A stretch of DNA of 64,000 bases, from assembly GCA_948567375.1 (NCBI GenBank), contig OX419755.1, forward strand, positions 49,370,291-49,434,290, in the 5' to 3' direction. Source of the stretch: Lunularia cruciata (Eukaryota > Streptophyta > Marchantiopsida > Lunulariales > Lunulariaceae). Every line of letters begins with the position of its first letter. Positions within the stretch are counted from its first letter, which is position 1. Positions 43,426 to 55,048 of this stretch are shown piece after piece. The position numbers and the translations under genes were made by a program. The notes beneath the pieces are model-generated. The model was not told where the DNA came from. It worked only from the letters and a program-made list of their open reading frames with translations, and ran no database searches.

Positions 43426-44882
43426 CTAGTTTTCAACCCTTAACCCATCTAAAACAAAGAGGCCGTTCAAGATCTTAAGATCGCTTGCGATGACTCTGGA
43501 ATGACGCACTAGCTGAAGATAATCCCTAAATGTGAAAGGTTTGTAAAGTCGGGGGTGTTCATCATCAACCAATTCTTGTGGCGCTGATATATTGAGTGTA
43601 TTGTCAACGTTGAGAAAGACTGCAAGTGACAGTCGATGTCTTTCCTCGTTCAACACAACCCTATGCAAAACGCTCTTGAAATGCCCATTTGTCCATGCCT
43701 GCACAGCTCACAGATAATAATCAGCACCAGGGCCAGGCGGAAAACGCCAAAGGTGAGAAAGATCATTAAAACAGCTAACACGAACTTAATACTTACATGT
43801 AGGGCGTCCCCGATATTCACCACCAGAGCGCCGGGAACTGGTCTTACGCCGAGCCACTCCCCATCTCTATGAATTTGCAATCCTCCGATTTGGTCTTGAA
43901 GTAAAACGGTGATCGAACAACCGTCAGTATGTCCACTTGCACCTAACACATCGGACGGCTTCGGACAAGCTGGATAGTAGTTCCATCTCGCAAGTGATGT
44001 CCTCTTGTCGTTGAGATGCTGAGAGAAAAAATCTGTTTTCAGGCCCAAGTATTCTGCCAGCAGTTCCAGTAACTCTTTGTTGATTGCCTCTGAAGCTTCG
44101 CAGAACTTGTTGAGAGCACCACTGCTTACACGATAAACAGTGGTGAATAAAATTGACAGATGCATCAGCTGCAAACCATTCTATGTTGAACCGTACTGTG
44201 CCTATGCCATTTTGGAATCCTAAGCTGTCTCGGAATGATTCATAATTGAGTTACAATGTTTAGGATGAGTAAGCCGAATGCAGAAACAGATTCAGTTTTT
44301 AATAAGAAGAAAAAGAAGAAGAAGAATGATAAAAAAAGATTGTGTGACTCACCTTAAGTCTGGGTTTCCTCCAGGAAAAATCGTGGATATCTTCTCCTCG
44401 ATGGCCGAACGTGGTGAGAATAAAACCGTCCAGCTCTCCGCCCAGTGTAGTGAGGAGATTTTGCTCTCTCTGTTATTTCCAACATACGCTTCACCGCCTG
44501 CAAGCTTGAGTTTGATGTCAGCTGGCAGTTCGAAGAACTTAAAGCCCTGAGATTCAACCTCCTGGAGATCCTCCACAGAAATGCCATGGTTAACAATTTG
44601 GAAAAACCCCCATTCTCTAGCTGCACCCCCAACCTCTTTGCACAATCCAGCCCTGTCTGTTGTTAACCTGGACAGGTCAATAAGTGGCAGGTCAATCCAA
44701 TCGTTGTACTTAACCGTGGGGCGGTCTGCATCATTTCTCACTGAGTAGCTATTCACTATCTCAGAGTCTATTCTCAAATTCAAAATACTTTCAGCTATGT
44801 CACGGATAGTCGCTGTCCCGTCACTTCTGTTCTTTGAATCTGCAAGGATTGCTGCTTCGGTTGGGCTAAATTGCGATGCCAT
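43426..44882 (-). CDS. 2-oxoglutarate/Fe(II)-dependent dioxygenase, copy 1 (three exons)
   Basis: Proposed exons are 44882-44353, 44121-43797 and 43698-43426, with AAG/GTGAGT and CAT/GTAAGT donors and AGCAG and TGCAG acceptors. They join in frame to 375 residues. The N-terminal DIOX_N segment (LPLIDLSRL...EWGFFQIVNHGIS) is followed by the Fe(II)/2OG fold with NYYPACPKPSDVLGASGHTD. The iron ligands are His241, Asp243 and His297 (SVLHRVV). The 2-oxoglutarate-binding Arg-x-Ser is Arg307-Leu-Ser309. All key residues are intact and the length is usual for plant DOXC enzymes, which hydroxylate or desaturate specialised metabolites or hormones in the cytosol. The substrate cannot be read from sequence. 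I chose ATG 44882 because the longer open frame upstream has no ATG before it and diverges between the copies. Confidence 0.92.
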
Positions 44883-45121
44883 GATAAGAAAATTCTTCTT
44901 CGATTTCGGGAGAAAAAGCCTGTACCCAACCGGAGCGTTTAACACGTCTGGCAACCGACTAGTCCTTGGAACGAACCTAGTCCCCACAGAACGATCTCGA
45001 TGATCTCTTCTACGACGCGAAACTTCCTTGTCACCATGCACAAATGTATACTCCCCAGAATTCACACGGTGCGCCGTGATATGCGTGAGTACGCGTCACC
45101 ATCGACCACCCGAAGCTTCCA

Positions 45122-45611
45122 CTAACGAGTGCTGGAGAAAGCAGTAGGGAGAAATCTAAAACGACAAAAAACATTTTTACATTCTCTATGTCTAGGTAAT
45201 AAAAGTCTTTCGATCACGGAAAAGTTGAATTGGGAAATCCAATTATTGTGAGTAGCATTGTCCTCTGTGCTACACGTCGTGATGACGATAGGATTCTGGT
45301 TGGTTTGAGCGAGGGACATATTAAACACAAAGCGGGATCTCACTATTCGCCCATCTAGCCAAGAGTGTAAGCCGCACACCTTTCTGTGTGACAGGTTTGA
45401 GGGTGGGTGCGGTTCCATGTTCTCAAAGGGTTAATCAGCTAGTAGAAATGAACATTATCACCACTCCTACATTTCACTTGAACGAACTTTTATGAATCAA
45501 AATGCTATCTTCGCATATCCAGGGATTTGTGTTTGTGCAGAAATTGGGCAAGAGAATTCATCTGTAAAAAAAATTGACCCGAGAGATGGTAAGCTTATAT
45601 CGACACCTCCC
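45122..45611. other. Intergenic region between the dioxygenase copies
   Basis: Contains a dispersed repeat (45225-45345) also found at 57445-57560, sharing TTGTCCTCT and TGGTTGGTTTGAGC. No gene is supported. Confidence 0.6.
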
Positions 45612-45913
45612 TCGAGTTGAATAGTTAAAAAGTATAGCGAGTTCAAGAGAGGTAACGACTTCGACGCCAAGGGTTTATACTTTAATAATGGAGACAAGTC
45701 AGTGTACTTCGTACAATGGCCAATTTTCTAGTTCTATGGCTAAAACAACCGTGTTACTGAGTCATTGCAGACTGATTCCTCCTTATATCCACAAAATGCA
45801 GTACACGAGATGTAAACAGGGGATTGCATCAACTACAGTGCATTGGCCCCGCTACATGAAGATCCGTTCCTAAATATACAAAGCCTACTATTCAAAGCTG
45901 TAAATCAGATGTG

Positions 45914-47378
45914 CTAGTTTTCAACCCTTAAACCATTTAAAACAAAGAGGCCGTTCATGACCTTAAGATCGCTTGCACTGAATCTGACACGGAGCACTTG
46001 CTCGATATAATCCCCAAACGTGAAAGGTTTGTAAAGTCGGGGGTGTTCTTCATCGATCAATTCTTGTGGAGCTGATATATTGATGGAATTATCGACGTTG
46101 AGAAAGACTGCAAGTGACAGTCGATGCCTTTCCTCGTTCAACACAACCCTATGCAAAACGCTCTTGAAATGCCCATTTGTCCATGCCTGCACAGCTCACG
46201 GATAATTAATCAGCACCAGGGCCAGGCGAAAAACGCCAAAGGTGAGAAAGATCATTAAAATAGCTAACAAGAACTTAATACTTACATGTAGGGCGTCCCC
46301 GATATTCACCACCAGAGCGCCGGGAACTGGTCTTACGCCGAGCCACTCCCCATCTCTATGAATTTGCAATCCTCCGATTTGGTCTTGAAGTAAAACGGTG
46401 ATCGAACAACCGTCAGTATGTCCACTTGCCCCTAACACATCGGACGGCTTCGGGCAAGCTGGATAGTAGTTCCATCTCACAGTTGATGTCCTCTTGTCGT
46501 TGAGATGCTGAGAGAAAAAATCTGTTTTCAGGCCCAAGTATTCTGCCAGCAGTTCCAGTAACTCTTTGTTGATTGCCTCTGAAGCTTCGCAGAACTTGTT
46601 GAGAGCACCACTGTTTACACGATAAACAGTGGTGAATAAAATTGACAGATGCATCAGCTGCAAACCATTCTATGTTGAACCGTACTCTGCCTATGCCATT
46701 TTGGAATCCACAGCTGTCTCGGAATGATTCATAATTGAGTAAGAATATTCTAGGATGAGTAAGCCGAATGCAGAAACAGCTTCAGTTTTCAATAATAATG
46801 AGAAGAAGAAGAAGAAGAAGAATGATAAGGAAAGATTGTGTGACTCACCTTAGGTCTGGGTTTCCTTCAGGAAAAATCATGGATAGCCTCTCCTCGATGA
46901 ACGAACATGGTGCGAATGAGACCATCCAGCTCTCCGCCCAGTGTAGTGAGGAGCCTTTGATCTTTGTGTTATTTCCAATATACCCTCCACTGCCTGCCAG
47001 CTTGAGTTTGATGTCAGCTGGCAGTTCGAAGAACTTAAAGCCCTGAGATTCAACCTCCTGGAGATCCTCCACAGAAATGCCATGGTTGACAATTTGGAAA
47101 AACCCCCATTCTCTAGCTGCGTCCCCAACCTCTTTGCACAATCCAGCCCTGTCGTGTGTTAACCTGGATAGGTCAATGAGTGGCAGGTCAATCCAATCGT
47201 TGTATTTAACGGTGGGGCGGTCTGCATCATTGCTCACTGAGTAGCCATTCACTATCTCAGAATCTATTCTCGAATTCAAAATATTTTCCGCTATTTCACG
47301 GACAGTCCCTGTCCTGTCACTTCTGTTCTTTGAATCTGCAAGGATTGCTGCTTCGGTTGGGCTAAATTGCGATGCCAT
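45914..47378 (-). CDS. 2-oxoglutarate/Fe(II)-dependent dioxygenase, copy 2 (three exons)
   Basis: Exons 47378-46849, 46610-46286 and 46186-45914 have exactly the same lengths (530, 325 and 273 bp) and intron phases as copy 1, giving 375 residues. The iron ligands (GHTDG and SVLHRVV) and the Arg-x-Ser (RHRLSLAVFL) are conserved. Exon 2 is nearly identical to copy 1. Differences concentrate in the last 40 residues (for example FGDYIEQVLRVRFSASDLK here against FRDYLQLVRHSRVIASDLK) and at the end of exon 1, regions that in this fold lie near the substrate pocket. This fits recent duplication with some divergence in specificity, which is inference. The acceptor of intron 1 is ACAG here against GCAG in copy 1. 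Confidence 0.92.
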
Positions 47379-47850
47379 GATAAGAAAATTCTTCTTCGAT
47401 TTCGGGAGAAAAAGCCTGGACCCAACCGGAGCGTTCAACTCGTCTGCCAACAGACTAGTACTTGGAACGAATGGGCCCCTTACTGCACTAGATTTACAGA
47501 AACTGCAGACTTCCATTCCAAGACACACGTGAAGTTCTGCGGTCAAATCTCCTAGCCAATGATTCACGAAAGTTTACACCCGTCGAAACTGTCAGTTCGA
47601 GCTAACAATGCATTCAATACAGGCCTACTCACACTACCAAAGACGTGATTCTTACACATCTTAGTGGGTATGTGTGATCGTAGTCGCCCCAGAACGATCT
47701 CTGCCGAGAACCAGGTTATCAGCTTCTACGACGCGAAACTTCCTTGTCACTATGCGCTGATGTGTACTCCCCAGAATTCACACGCTGCGCCGTGATATGA
47801 GTTAGTACGCGGCACCATCGATTGGCCCGAAGCTCCCACAAACAAGTGTT

Positions 47851-48240
47851 TGAGAAGTGCTAGATTTTGTCGAATCCGAGCGGTACAGCAAGGGGAGTTT
47901 GTTAGAGTAGCATGTTTTAGTAGGATTGGGCGGCCTTACGAGAAGAGTCTGTTAGATAAGCATGTTTTAGGAGATTGGTTTTGCTAGCAGATATCATAGA
48001 GTACACTCGCTCATGATGGTGTAGCATATTGGGTCAGATGGGAGAATCTAGTACACTCGCTCATGATGGTGTAGCATATTGGGTCAGATGGGAGAATCTA
48101 GTAGAGTAACAAGAGCATTCACCCTTTGTTTATGACTAGTCCTATTGATAAGACTGTCATTTCCCTACACGCATTATATCATATGCAAGAGCATTCATCA
48201 TTTGTCTATAACTAGTCCTATTAATGAGACTACATCTTAT
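47851..48240. repeat. Upstream interval with a perfect 50-bp tandem duplication
   Basis: 48001-48050 (starting GTACACTCGCTCATG) is repeated exactly at 48051-48100. Nearby GTTAGA...AGCATGTTTTAG also occurs twice (about 47900 and 47950). Otherwise nothing is recognised. Confidence 0.85.
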
Positions 48241-49895
48241 GGCAATTGAGGGATTATCAATTTGAGTAACCTTTATGTCTTGATATGTCACAAGCATTAT
48301 GCATTGCACTTCACTTTTCCTCAAGTGGCATACTAGTGGTTTTATCGAGTTGTTTCATCGGGCTAAAACATTTGCAAGAGGAGACATTCTTATGTCTGTT
48401 AGTCAAGTGTTAGATGTTAATCAACTTCATGTGATGGAGAAGGACAGGGGAGCATTAGACCGATTGCTATTAGAGAGATCTTCTTGAGTTTGGTCATCCG
48501 CACCATTGTCCTTTAGCATAATTCTCACATTCGATAGCACCTTAGTCCACATCAGTTTGGAGTAGCTACACTTGGAGGATGTGAGATTATATCTCTAGGC
48601 ATTAGGGCATATTATATCTCCTAGATATCCATATGGAGTGGGTCGTCCTATAGGTGGATGTTGAGAATGCTTTTAATAATATCTCACAAGCATCCATCTT
48701 TAGAGAGCTTAGGGAGATCCTTGGTAAGTCTTACTCCTTTTGTGTAACCTTTTATGGCTCTCTTGCTTCCCTTTACTTCCAACACAGTTGTTCACATGAG
48801 TGAATGGTCTTGGGGTCAACTGTTGGTACACATCAAGGAGATCCTTTAGGGGGACTCTTATTTGCCATAGCTCACTTTATGGCTCTCTTATCTACCTATT
48901 TGGCCATGTTAGGTTGTGTATTTCACTCCTTGGTAGATGATACACACATAGTGGGCCTTGTAGATCAGATTAGGTAGGCCTTTGACCACTTGACTATTGA
49001 GCTACATCTCGTAAGCTTGAGAGTCAAGGTGTCAAAGTGCAGGGCATGGTCCCTTTAACTATCCCTCCCCATCTTGAACTTCCAAAGGGGTGTATCACAT
49101 GTATAGATGGACTACGTGTTCTTGGAGTGCTAGTAGGATCTAATGATTTTGTAACACACTTCTTAGATGCTTCCTTGCAAAGGATGTTCTCCATGTAGAT
49201 GACCTTCCATTACTAAGAGATCCGTAGGATACATTTGCTATACTCTCTTTTAGTATTGCTCATCAACCGACTTACATCCTCTGCACAATTCCTCCCTCCT
49301 TGACCTTCCTATCATATCTAAGAGCCTTTGATAGGAGGATTATGGGAGTCTTTGGCGATAGTATTGGATTAGAAACATTTCAGTGTGTGATAGGGGAATT
49401 TGCACATAGATAGGCATCTTTATTGATCTTGTGTGGAGTGGTTGCTTGCTATTTATGGAGGAGACGGCACACATAGCATTTTTTGGTAGTTGGGCTCTCT
49501 CTACGCCCCAACTTTCCTCTTGTTTTGTGGTTGTTGATAGGTTATTTTTGGAGAAATTATGTGATAGAGGTGGAGGAGAGATCCTTTTCTCCCTGGATGT
49601 TACTACGGCAGACAAGAGATAGTCTATCCCCAAGGGTACATGAGGACCTTCCATTTTTTCTTCACTTTTGTCAAATTGGACTAGAGGTTTACAATCTTCC
49701 TTGATGGAGCGACCGTATCAGCATACACTACATTCTCTCTTAGTTGACTCATCCATTCCTTAGGCTACTAGAGCACATCTTTGCTCTTGCTTTGGCAAGG
49801 ATGCATGCTCTTGGATCCTAGCTCAACCATGCATTAGAGCATTCCGACTCACAACAAATACTTTCTCTATTGCTATGAGGTTTTGCCTATGTTTG
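48241..49895 (+). pseudogene. Non-LTR retrotransposon reverse transcriptase, decayed
   Basis: On the + strand, with many stops, the frames read VDVENAFNNISQASIFRELR (about 48655), GSTVGTHQGDPLGGLLFAIA (about 48812), then HSLVDDTHIVGL (about 48926), where the two Asp match the catalytic pair, and GLRVLGVLVGSNDF (about 49107). This order fits a LINE-like RT. The C-terminal part continues after the solo LTR. The 5' end is not resolved, and 48299-48487 may be an early part of the RT. Confidence 0.7.
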
Positions 49896-50307
49896 TGTAA
49901 ACTACCGAATCCGAGGAGAGAAATAGGAGAATGGAAACTCACATTGGGACACTTGAATGAGGAAAAAATCCAAATGCCTAGCATGAGCTTTGGCTTTGGT
50001 ATTTATAGGTAGCATATAAGGCCTTTGAGAAGCTTCTCAAGAAGCTTCCTCAAGCTGCTTTCTTAGAATGCAAGCCAAGTTAACTAGAAAGCTTCTCAAG
50101 AAGCTTCCTTCTAGAAGCTGCCTACTTGGCGTGCAAGCTAAGCTAGTTGGAAGCTTCTAGAAGTTACTTACTTGAGGTGCAAGCTAAGCTAGCCGGGAAG
50201 CTTTCCAAGAAGCTTTTTAGATACTTCCATAATATTCTAGGCTAATTTGTCTTATGTGCTACTTCGTAAGCCCAACTAGCTTTATCGCTAAAATCCATAT
50301 TGTTACA
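49896..50307 (-). mobile_element. Solo LTR of the HSE-LTR gypsy family (2)
   Basis: Starts TGTAAACTACCGAATCC and ends CATATTGTTACA, flanked by GTTTG on both sides (49891-49895 and 50308-50312). It is in minus orientation relative to the element. It has the same GAAGCTTC/TTCTAGAA modules and a TATTTATAGG (TATA box on the minus strand). Its end sequence resembles that of the solo LTR at 39905, a subfamily distinct from copies A and B. Confidence 0.92.
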
Positions 50308-50312
50308 GTTTG

Positions 50313-50730
50313 GTTCACCTATTTGCATCTTCATTATTCACTTGTGAGTGTGGTTCTACATTAGATGCAACAACAATCCATATAACATGTTGTCCTTTTG
50401 GAGGATAGAGGATAGCTACCCATGATGCTATTAGGGACATAGTGTTTTTTATGGCACAAGAGAGTGGATACTTGGCTTAGAGGGAGCATTTGTGTGCTTT
50501 GCAAAAGATGCATGTCAAAGCATAGTTATACTTAGTCCGAGATGATTAGGTGACAATAGCGGATGTTGTGGTTATAGACCCTATGCGTGATATAATTTTG
50601 GAGAGAGTGATTACCCATCTCCTTGGATGGGCAGCAAGTGTAGCAATAGCTCGCAAGTTCTCCAAGTATAGGGGTATGCAGTGAGGTCACCTCTTTGTTC
50701 CTCTAGCCTTGGAGTTATACTGAGTGATAG
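50313..50730 (+). pseudogene. Non-LTR element C-terminal domain fragment
   Basis: In one frame near 50550-50715 the + strand reads VTIADVVVIDPMRDIILERV, then SVAIARKFSKYRGMQ and HLFVPLALELY. This matches the C-terminal domain that follows this RT type (ADVVIVDPTR...VA...A..K...Y....FLPLAIE in the family as I know it). It ends at the gypsy insertion at 50731 and resumes at 57046. Confidence 0.65.
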
Positions 50731-51142
50731 TATAAAAGATCAAGACCAAGGAGAGAAATAGGAGAATGGAAACTCACATTGGGACACTTGAATGTGAGAA
50801 AACTCCAAATGCCTAGCATGAGCTTTGGCTTTGGTATTTATAGGTAGCATACAAGGCCCTTGAGAAGCTTCTCAAGAAGCTTCCTTGAGCCGCTTTCTTA
50901 GAGTGCAAGCCAAGTTAACTATGAAGCTTCTAAAGAAACTTCCTTCTAGAAACCGCTTACTTGGCGTGCAAGCTAAGCTAGTTGGAAGCTTCTAAAAACT
51001 ACCTGCTTGGGGTGCAAGTTAAGCTAGTCAAGAAGCTTCCCTAGAAGCTTCTTAGATGCTTCTAGAATATTTTGGGTTAATTTGGCTTATTCTCTACTTT
51101 GTTAGCCTTACTAACTACATCATTGAACTCCATATTGTTACA
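50731..51142 (-). repeat. 3' LTR of gypsy copy B
   Basis: From TATAAAAGATCAAGACC to CATATTGTTACA on the + strand. It carries TATTTATAGG and the GAA/TTC modules. Confidence 0.9.
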
Positions 51143-51390
51143 ATTCCCCCACTGCTAGTTGGTGATATCCTCGTCGCCATTGAAGCTTCAAACTCTTAGA
51201 TGACCATCTGTGAATTTTGGAGGTGAGAAAGAGGTTCCCATGTGGCATCATGAAGGGGATACCCTTTCCAAAGGACCTTGTACTCCGTATGTTATCAACG
51301 TCCTTGTTGAATGTGGCAACGTGCAAGAATCAATCAACTTTGTACTCCTCATGATCATTCATAAGGATGGGAGGAGGAGAAGGTTGGACA

Positions 51391-52075
51391 TGTAACACCC
51401 ATTTGTGCATGTGTGTGGTATTGTGATATTTAGCTTACAAGTATTTAAGAGATATTATTTATATAGAGATAAAGGATGGTTCTACATAAGTCATGATTAG
51501 CTAAAGTTAGTCATAGCTAAGATAGAGGGGACCTTACTTTAGAGGAAGTGGAAAAGATGAGCACCACTATTTTGGATTCTAGTGTGTTGACTTGGTATTA
51601 TTCCTAGATGTTTGGCTTTGAGGAAAGAGTTGAGAACTCTTGGGCCCGCAAGCTTTTTTGTTTTGGATTCTTCTATAGTCCAAGGATAGCCCATGTGAAG
51701 GAAACATTGACTTAGTGGTTGGGTCAAGATAAGATCACATGCTAGTGGAATATGCCCATGTGAATGGATATTCCTTTCTACTTTTTGACTTTACTTGAAT
51801 TTTATTCTAGTAACTTGAGTTACAACGATAATTAGTAACTTTGGTGCGTAACTATTTCACAAGTATATAAACAAGGGGTGAGGAGGTACTCATCATCCTT
51901 TCATTTTGCAACTATCTCTCTCTCATTGAGTTCTCTAGTGAGCAATGTCTTGAGTCTTGTAGTGTTAGCCTTGGAGGAGTATGATGGAGTTGGGGTTCCT
52001 TGCCTTCTTAGTCCATGGCGCGCTACCATAATAGCCATCAGAGGTTCATCTTGAGTGAGAGACAGCCGGCTCACA
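51391..52075 (+). mobile_element. Solo LTR of the third LTR family (copy 2)
   Basis: Starts TGTAACACCCATTTGTGC and ends GCCGGCTCACA, matching 36249-36940. GACA flanks it (51387-51390 and 52076-52079). Comparison with copy A shows that the empty site reads GGTTGGACACGAGAGG, confirming a 4-bp target duplicate. Confidence 0.9.
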
Positions 52076-52079
52076 GACA

Positions 52080-53250
52080 CGAGAGGAAAAAGAAGATGGG
52101 TTAGGAACAAAGGGTTTCAACTTGGAAATGTGAAAGATAGGGTAGATGCACATATGACAAGGTAAGGCAAGTCAATAAACAACAAGAGAGATGATTTGGG
52201 TAACATCAAAGTGTCATATCCAATTAGATGTAAGTTTACAAACTTGGGTATCAAGTGGGAGGGTAAGGTTACTAGAGGATAGCATGATTTTATCACCACC
52301 TTCAAAGGTTAGATCACAATGATAGTGGTCCACATATTTCTTTTGACAATTTTGGGCAACAAGGAGGTGAGATTTGTCTTGTTGGAGACATTGGGATATG
52401 GTGGTCAAGAAGGTTGACATATGAGGGACCAGAGATGGAGGAAGAGCAAGAAGAGAATCTAGAACAAGCAGATCTTGGCCAAAATTAAGAAAGAAAAGAG
52501 AAAATCCATTGCTTGCCTGTTTGGAATTATTGTAGGTAAATTCTACAACTGCAAGACATTCATCTCAATTGGTATGGTGGACATTGACAAAGGCATGCAA
52601 CATATCCTCTAAGGTATAATTTTCACGTTTGGTTTGTCCATCTGTTTGAGGATGATAGGCCGTTGACAAAGCAAGCTTGGTGCCAAGTATCGGGAAGAGT
52701 GCTTGCCAAAACTTCTTGGTGAATTACGGATCACAGTCGGAGATGAGTACACATGGCATCTCGTGATGCTTGAAGATATTGTCGAAGTAGATTTGCACTA
52801 AGGTTGGAGCATCCATGATATCAAAGGTTGGTGCCAAGTGGATTTGCTTACTAAGCTTATCCACAAACAACACAATTGTTGTGTATTCTTGCTTTGTCTT
52901 GGGCAAGGATGTGATGAGATCCAAGCTCATGTGTTCCCATCAAGCTGATGGAATGGGGAGTGGTTGAAGGAGTCCACTCAGCTTCTAGTTGTTGGCCTTG
53001 TTACGTTGGTAGCTCTCACACAATTGGACAAACTCTTGAACATCTTGTGTCATGTTGGGTCACCACGATTGGTTTTGGATGGCACCTGAGGTCTTTTCCA
53101 CACCCATGTGACCAGCTATTGGTAAATCATGGGCTTCTTGAAGGCGCACAAGTCGGAGATCACTTTGGTTGGAACATAGATCCGGTCCTCATGGAATAGA
53201 AGGCCTTCCTTGAAGGAGAAGGTGTTGTACTCCTTGTCACATATTGTAAG
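52080..53250 (-). pseudogene. Gypsy copy B integrase and chromodomain region
   Basis: The core shows MSLDLITSLPKTKQEYTTIV at 52930-52724, with the first catalytic Asp in the usual D.I..LP context, and ends at LISDCDP, the second. The C-terminal part at 52420-52214 has KKYVDHYHCDLTFEGGDKIM. Remnants of the zinc-binding part are near 53050-53250. It is full of stops. Confidence 0.75.
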
Positions 53251-53421
53251 AATACCATGGACCATTTGGAAGAAGGGATCTTGTTGTAGAGCTTATCAAA
53301 ACTCATTTTGGACCTTGGAGTCAATTGACACCGTTGTAATTGTTGTTGTGATGAGAGGAAAAGATCTCAAATCAGGTCATCGTGATAGAGCATCAAGGAT
53401 GACCCGGAACCGACCTGGTTT

Positions 53422-54720
53422 TTACTTAAGTTTGATGTCAAACAATTGGAGTTGCTTCTCCCATTGATGATGTCGACTCTTCATGTATTCCAAGTGTAAG
53501 GTCTGCAACGATGGTTTATGATCAATTTGCATGATCACTTGTTTCCCTAAAAGATAATGTCTCCATACCTTGGTGGCATATAGCATTTCAAGTTGTTCCC
53601 GATCTTGAGCAGAGTAATTTATTTCAGCTAAATTTAGTTGGTGAGACACAAAGGCAATGGGATGTAGTCTATTTGGGAATTCCTATTGCAACAGTGCTCC
53701 AATTGCAAAGTTAGAAGCATCAAAATCAACCACACAAGGTAGCTGAGGATCATATGATTGAAGGATGGGTCTTGAAGACACCATATGTTTAAACTTTTGG
53801 AATGCTTCTTCATGCTTGGTGGTCCACTAGAAGCTTGAGTTCTTCCCCAAGAGGTCAATCAATGGTGCAGTCATATGAGCATAATAATGGATGAACCATC
53901 GGTAAAAAATGGCCAATCCATTAAATGCCCATACTTCTATATCATCCTTTAGAGTAGGCCAATCAGTAATGGCCTTGATTTTCTCCTCTTCCATCTTGAT
54001 CCCTTCTGATGAGATCTTGTGATCCAAGAAGGTGACTTCCTCCTACCAAAAGGCACACTTTGATTTCTTGCACAAAAATTTCTATTGTCGTAGTCGTCTT
54101 AAGACTTCTTGCACGTGATTCATGTGTTCTGCCTCTATCTTCCTATAGATTAAGATATCATCCAAGAACACCACCACATGCCAATCCAATAGTCCATCCA
54201 ACACCCAATGCATCTGATCCATGAAGATTTTTGGAGCATTAGTGAGCCCAAAAGGTAGAACTCTCGACTCGAAATGCGCATACCTTGTGCAAAAGGTAGT
54301 CTTTTGCACATCTTCCCTATTAATAGGAATTTGCCAATAGCCACTACAAAGATCCAACTTGGAAAATTATCATGCTCCACTCAGTTGATCAAGCAAGTCA
54401 TTGATCCAAGGCAAGGGATATGCATTCTTCATTGTTTCCTTATTGAGCCACGGTAATCAATACAAAAACAAAGTCCTCCATCCTTCTTTGGAACAAATAG
54501 TACCAATGCTCTCCAAGAAGAGGTACTATGTCATATAAAGTCCTTCTCCAACAACTCTGTAAGTGTTGTTTGCAACTCCTCTAACTCCTTTGGTGAGAGT
54601 TGATAGATTGGTCTACTCATTGGCAATAACTTGATCTTGAAGGGCATACCACAATCTGAGGATAATTCCTTTGGCAGATCATCTGGAAACACATCCAGAT
54701 CATCCGGAAGCACATTCCCA
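53422..54720 (-). pseudogene. Gypsy copy B reverse transcriptase and RNase H
   Basis: RT at 54357-54082 reads MDLCSGYWQIPINREDVQKT, RVLPFGLTNAPKIFMDQM and the catalytic VVFLDDILIY. The connection is at 54027-53827. RNase H at 53649-53422 has YSAQDREQLEMLYATKVWRH and IMQIDHKPSLQTL. The segment before RT (54713-54531) holds DVFPDDLPKELSSDCGMPF. Frames shift between the parts. Confidence 0.88.
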
Positions 54721-55048
54721 AACTCTTAAACTATGTGATCAACCATTGCTTGATGAGGCTCTTGGCCCTCCTCAGATTTTCCTTGTGCTCGGCTTGATCC
54801 ACACAGCAAATATAGACCTATCTTCCTCCAAAGATTACTATATGGCTGCTTCACAAACAAACTTCCCATCTAGGGACTCATCTCTCTTCAAAGCTTGCTC
54901 CATGGTTGCCTTCTTGGCAAACTTCCCATCTTTGGATTCATTTCCCTTCAAGGCTTGCTCTATGGCTACCTTCTTGACAAACTTCCCATCTTGGGATTGA
55001 CTATTCTTAGGTGTCTTACTCAAAGGTGCTAGACCTAATCAGAAATTC

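Larger units (their letters stand above)
43139..47850. repeat. Tandem segmental duplication carrying two dioxygenase genes
   Basis: The 3' flank beginning at 43139 (GAGTTGAGTAGTTAAAAAG) recurs at about 45612, the coding exons are offset by 2488-2496 bp, and the promoter-side sequence at 45010-45120 recurs at 47725-47850. So a unit of about 2.5 kb including gene, promoter and 3' flank was duplicated. The second copy has about 250 bp of unique sequence at 47470-47720 in its 5' region. Confidence 0.9.

Noticed and set aside
44122-44174. Earlier acceptor (TTTGCAG) for dioxygenase exon 2
   Set aside because: It would put the join out of frame and create a stop. The acceptor at 44122 keeps the frame in both copies.
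44883-45065. N-terminal extension of dioxygenase copy 1
   Set aside because: The frame is open upstream but has no ATG before 44882, and copy 2 diverges there although the start at MASQFSPTE is shared.
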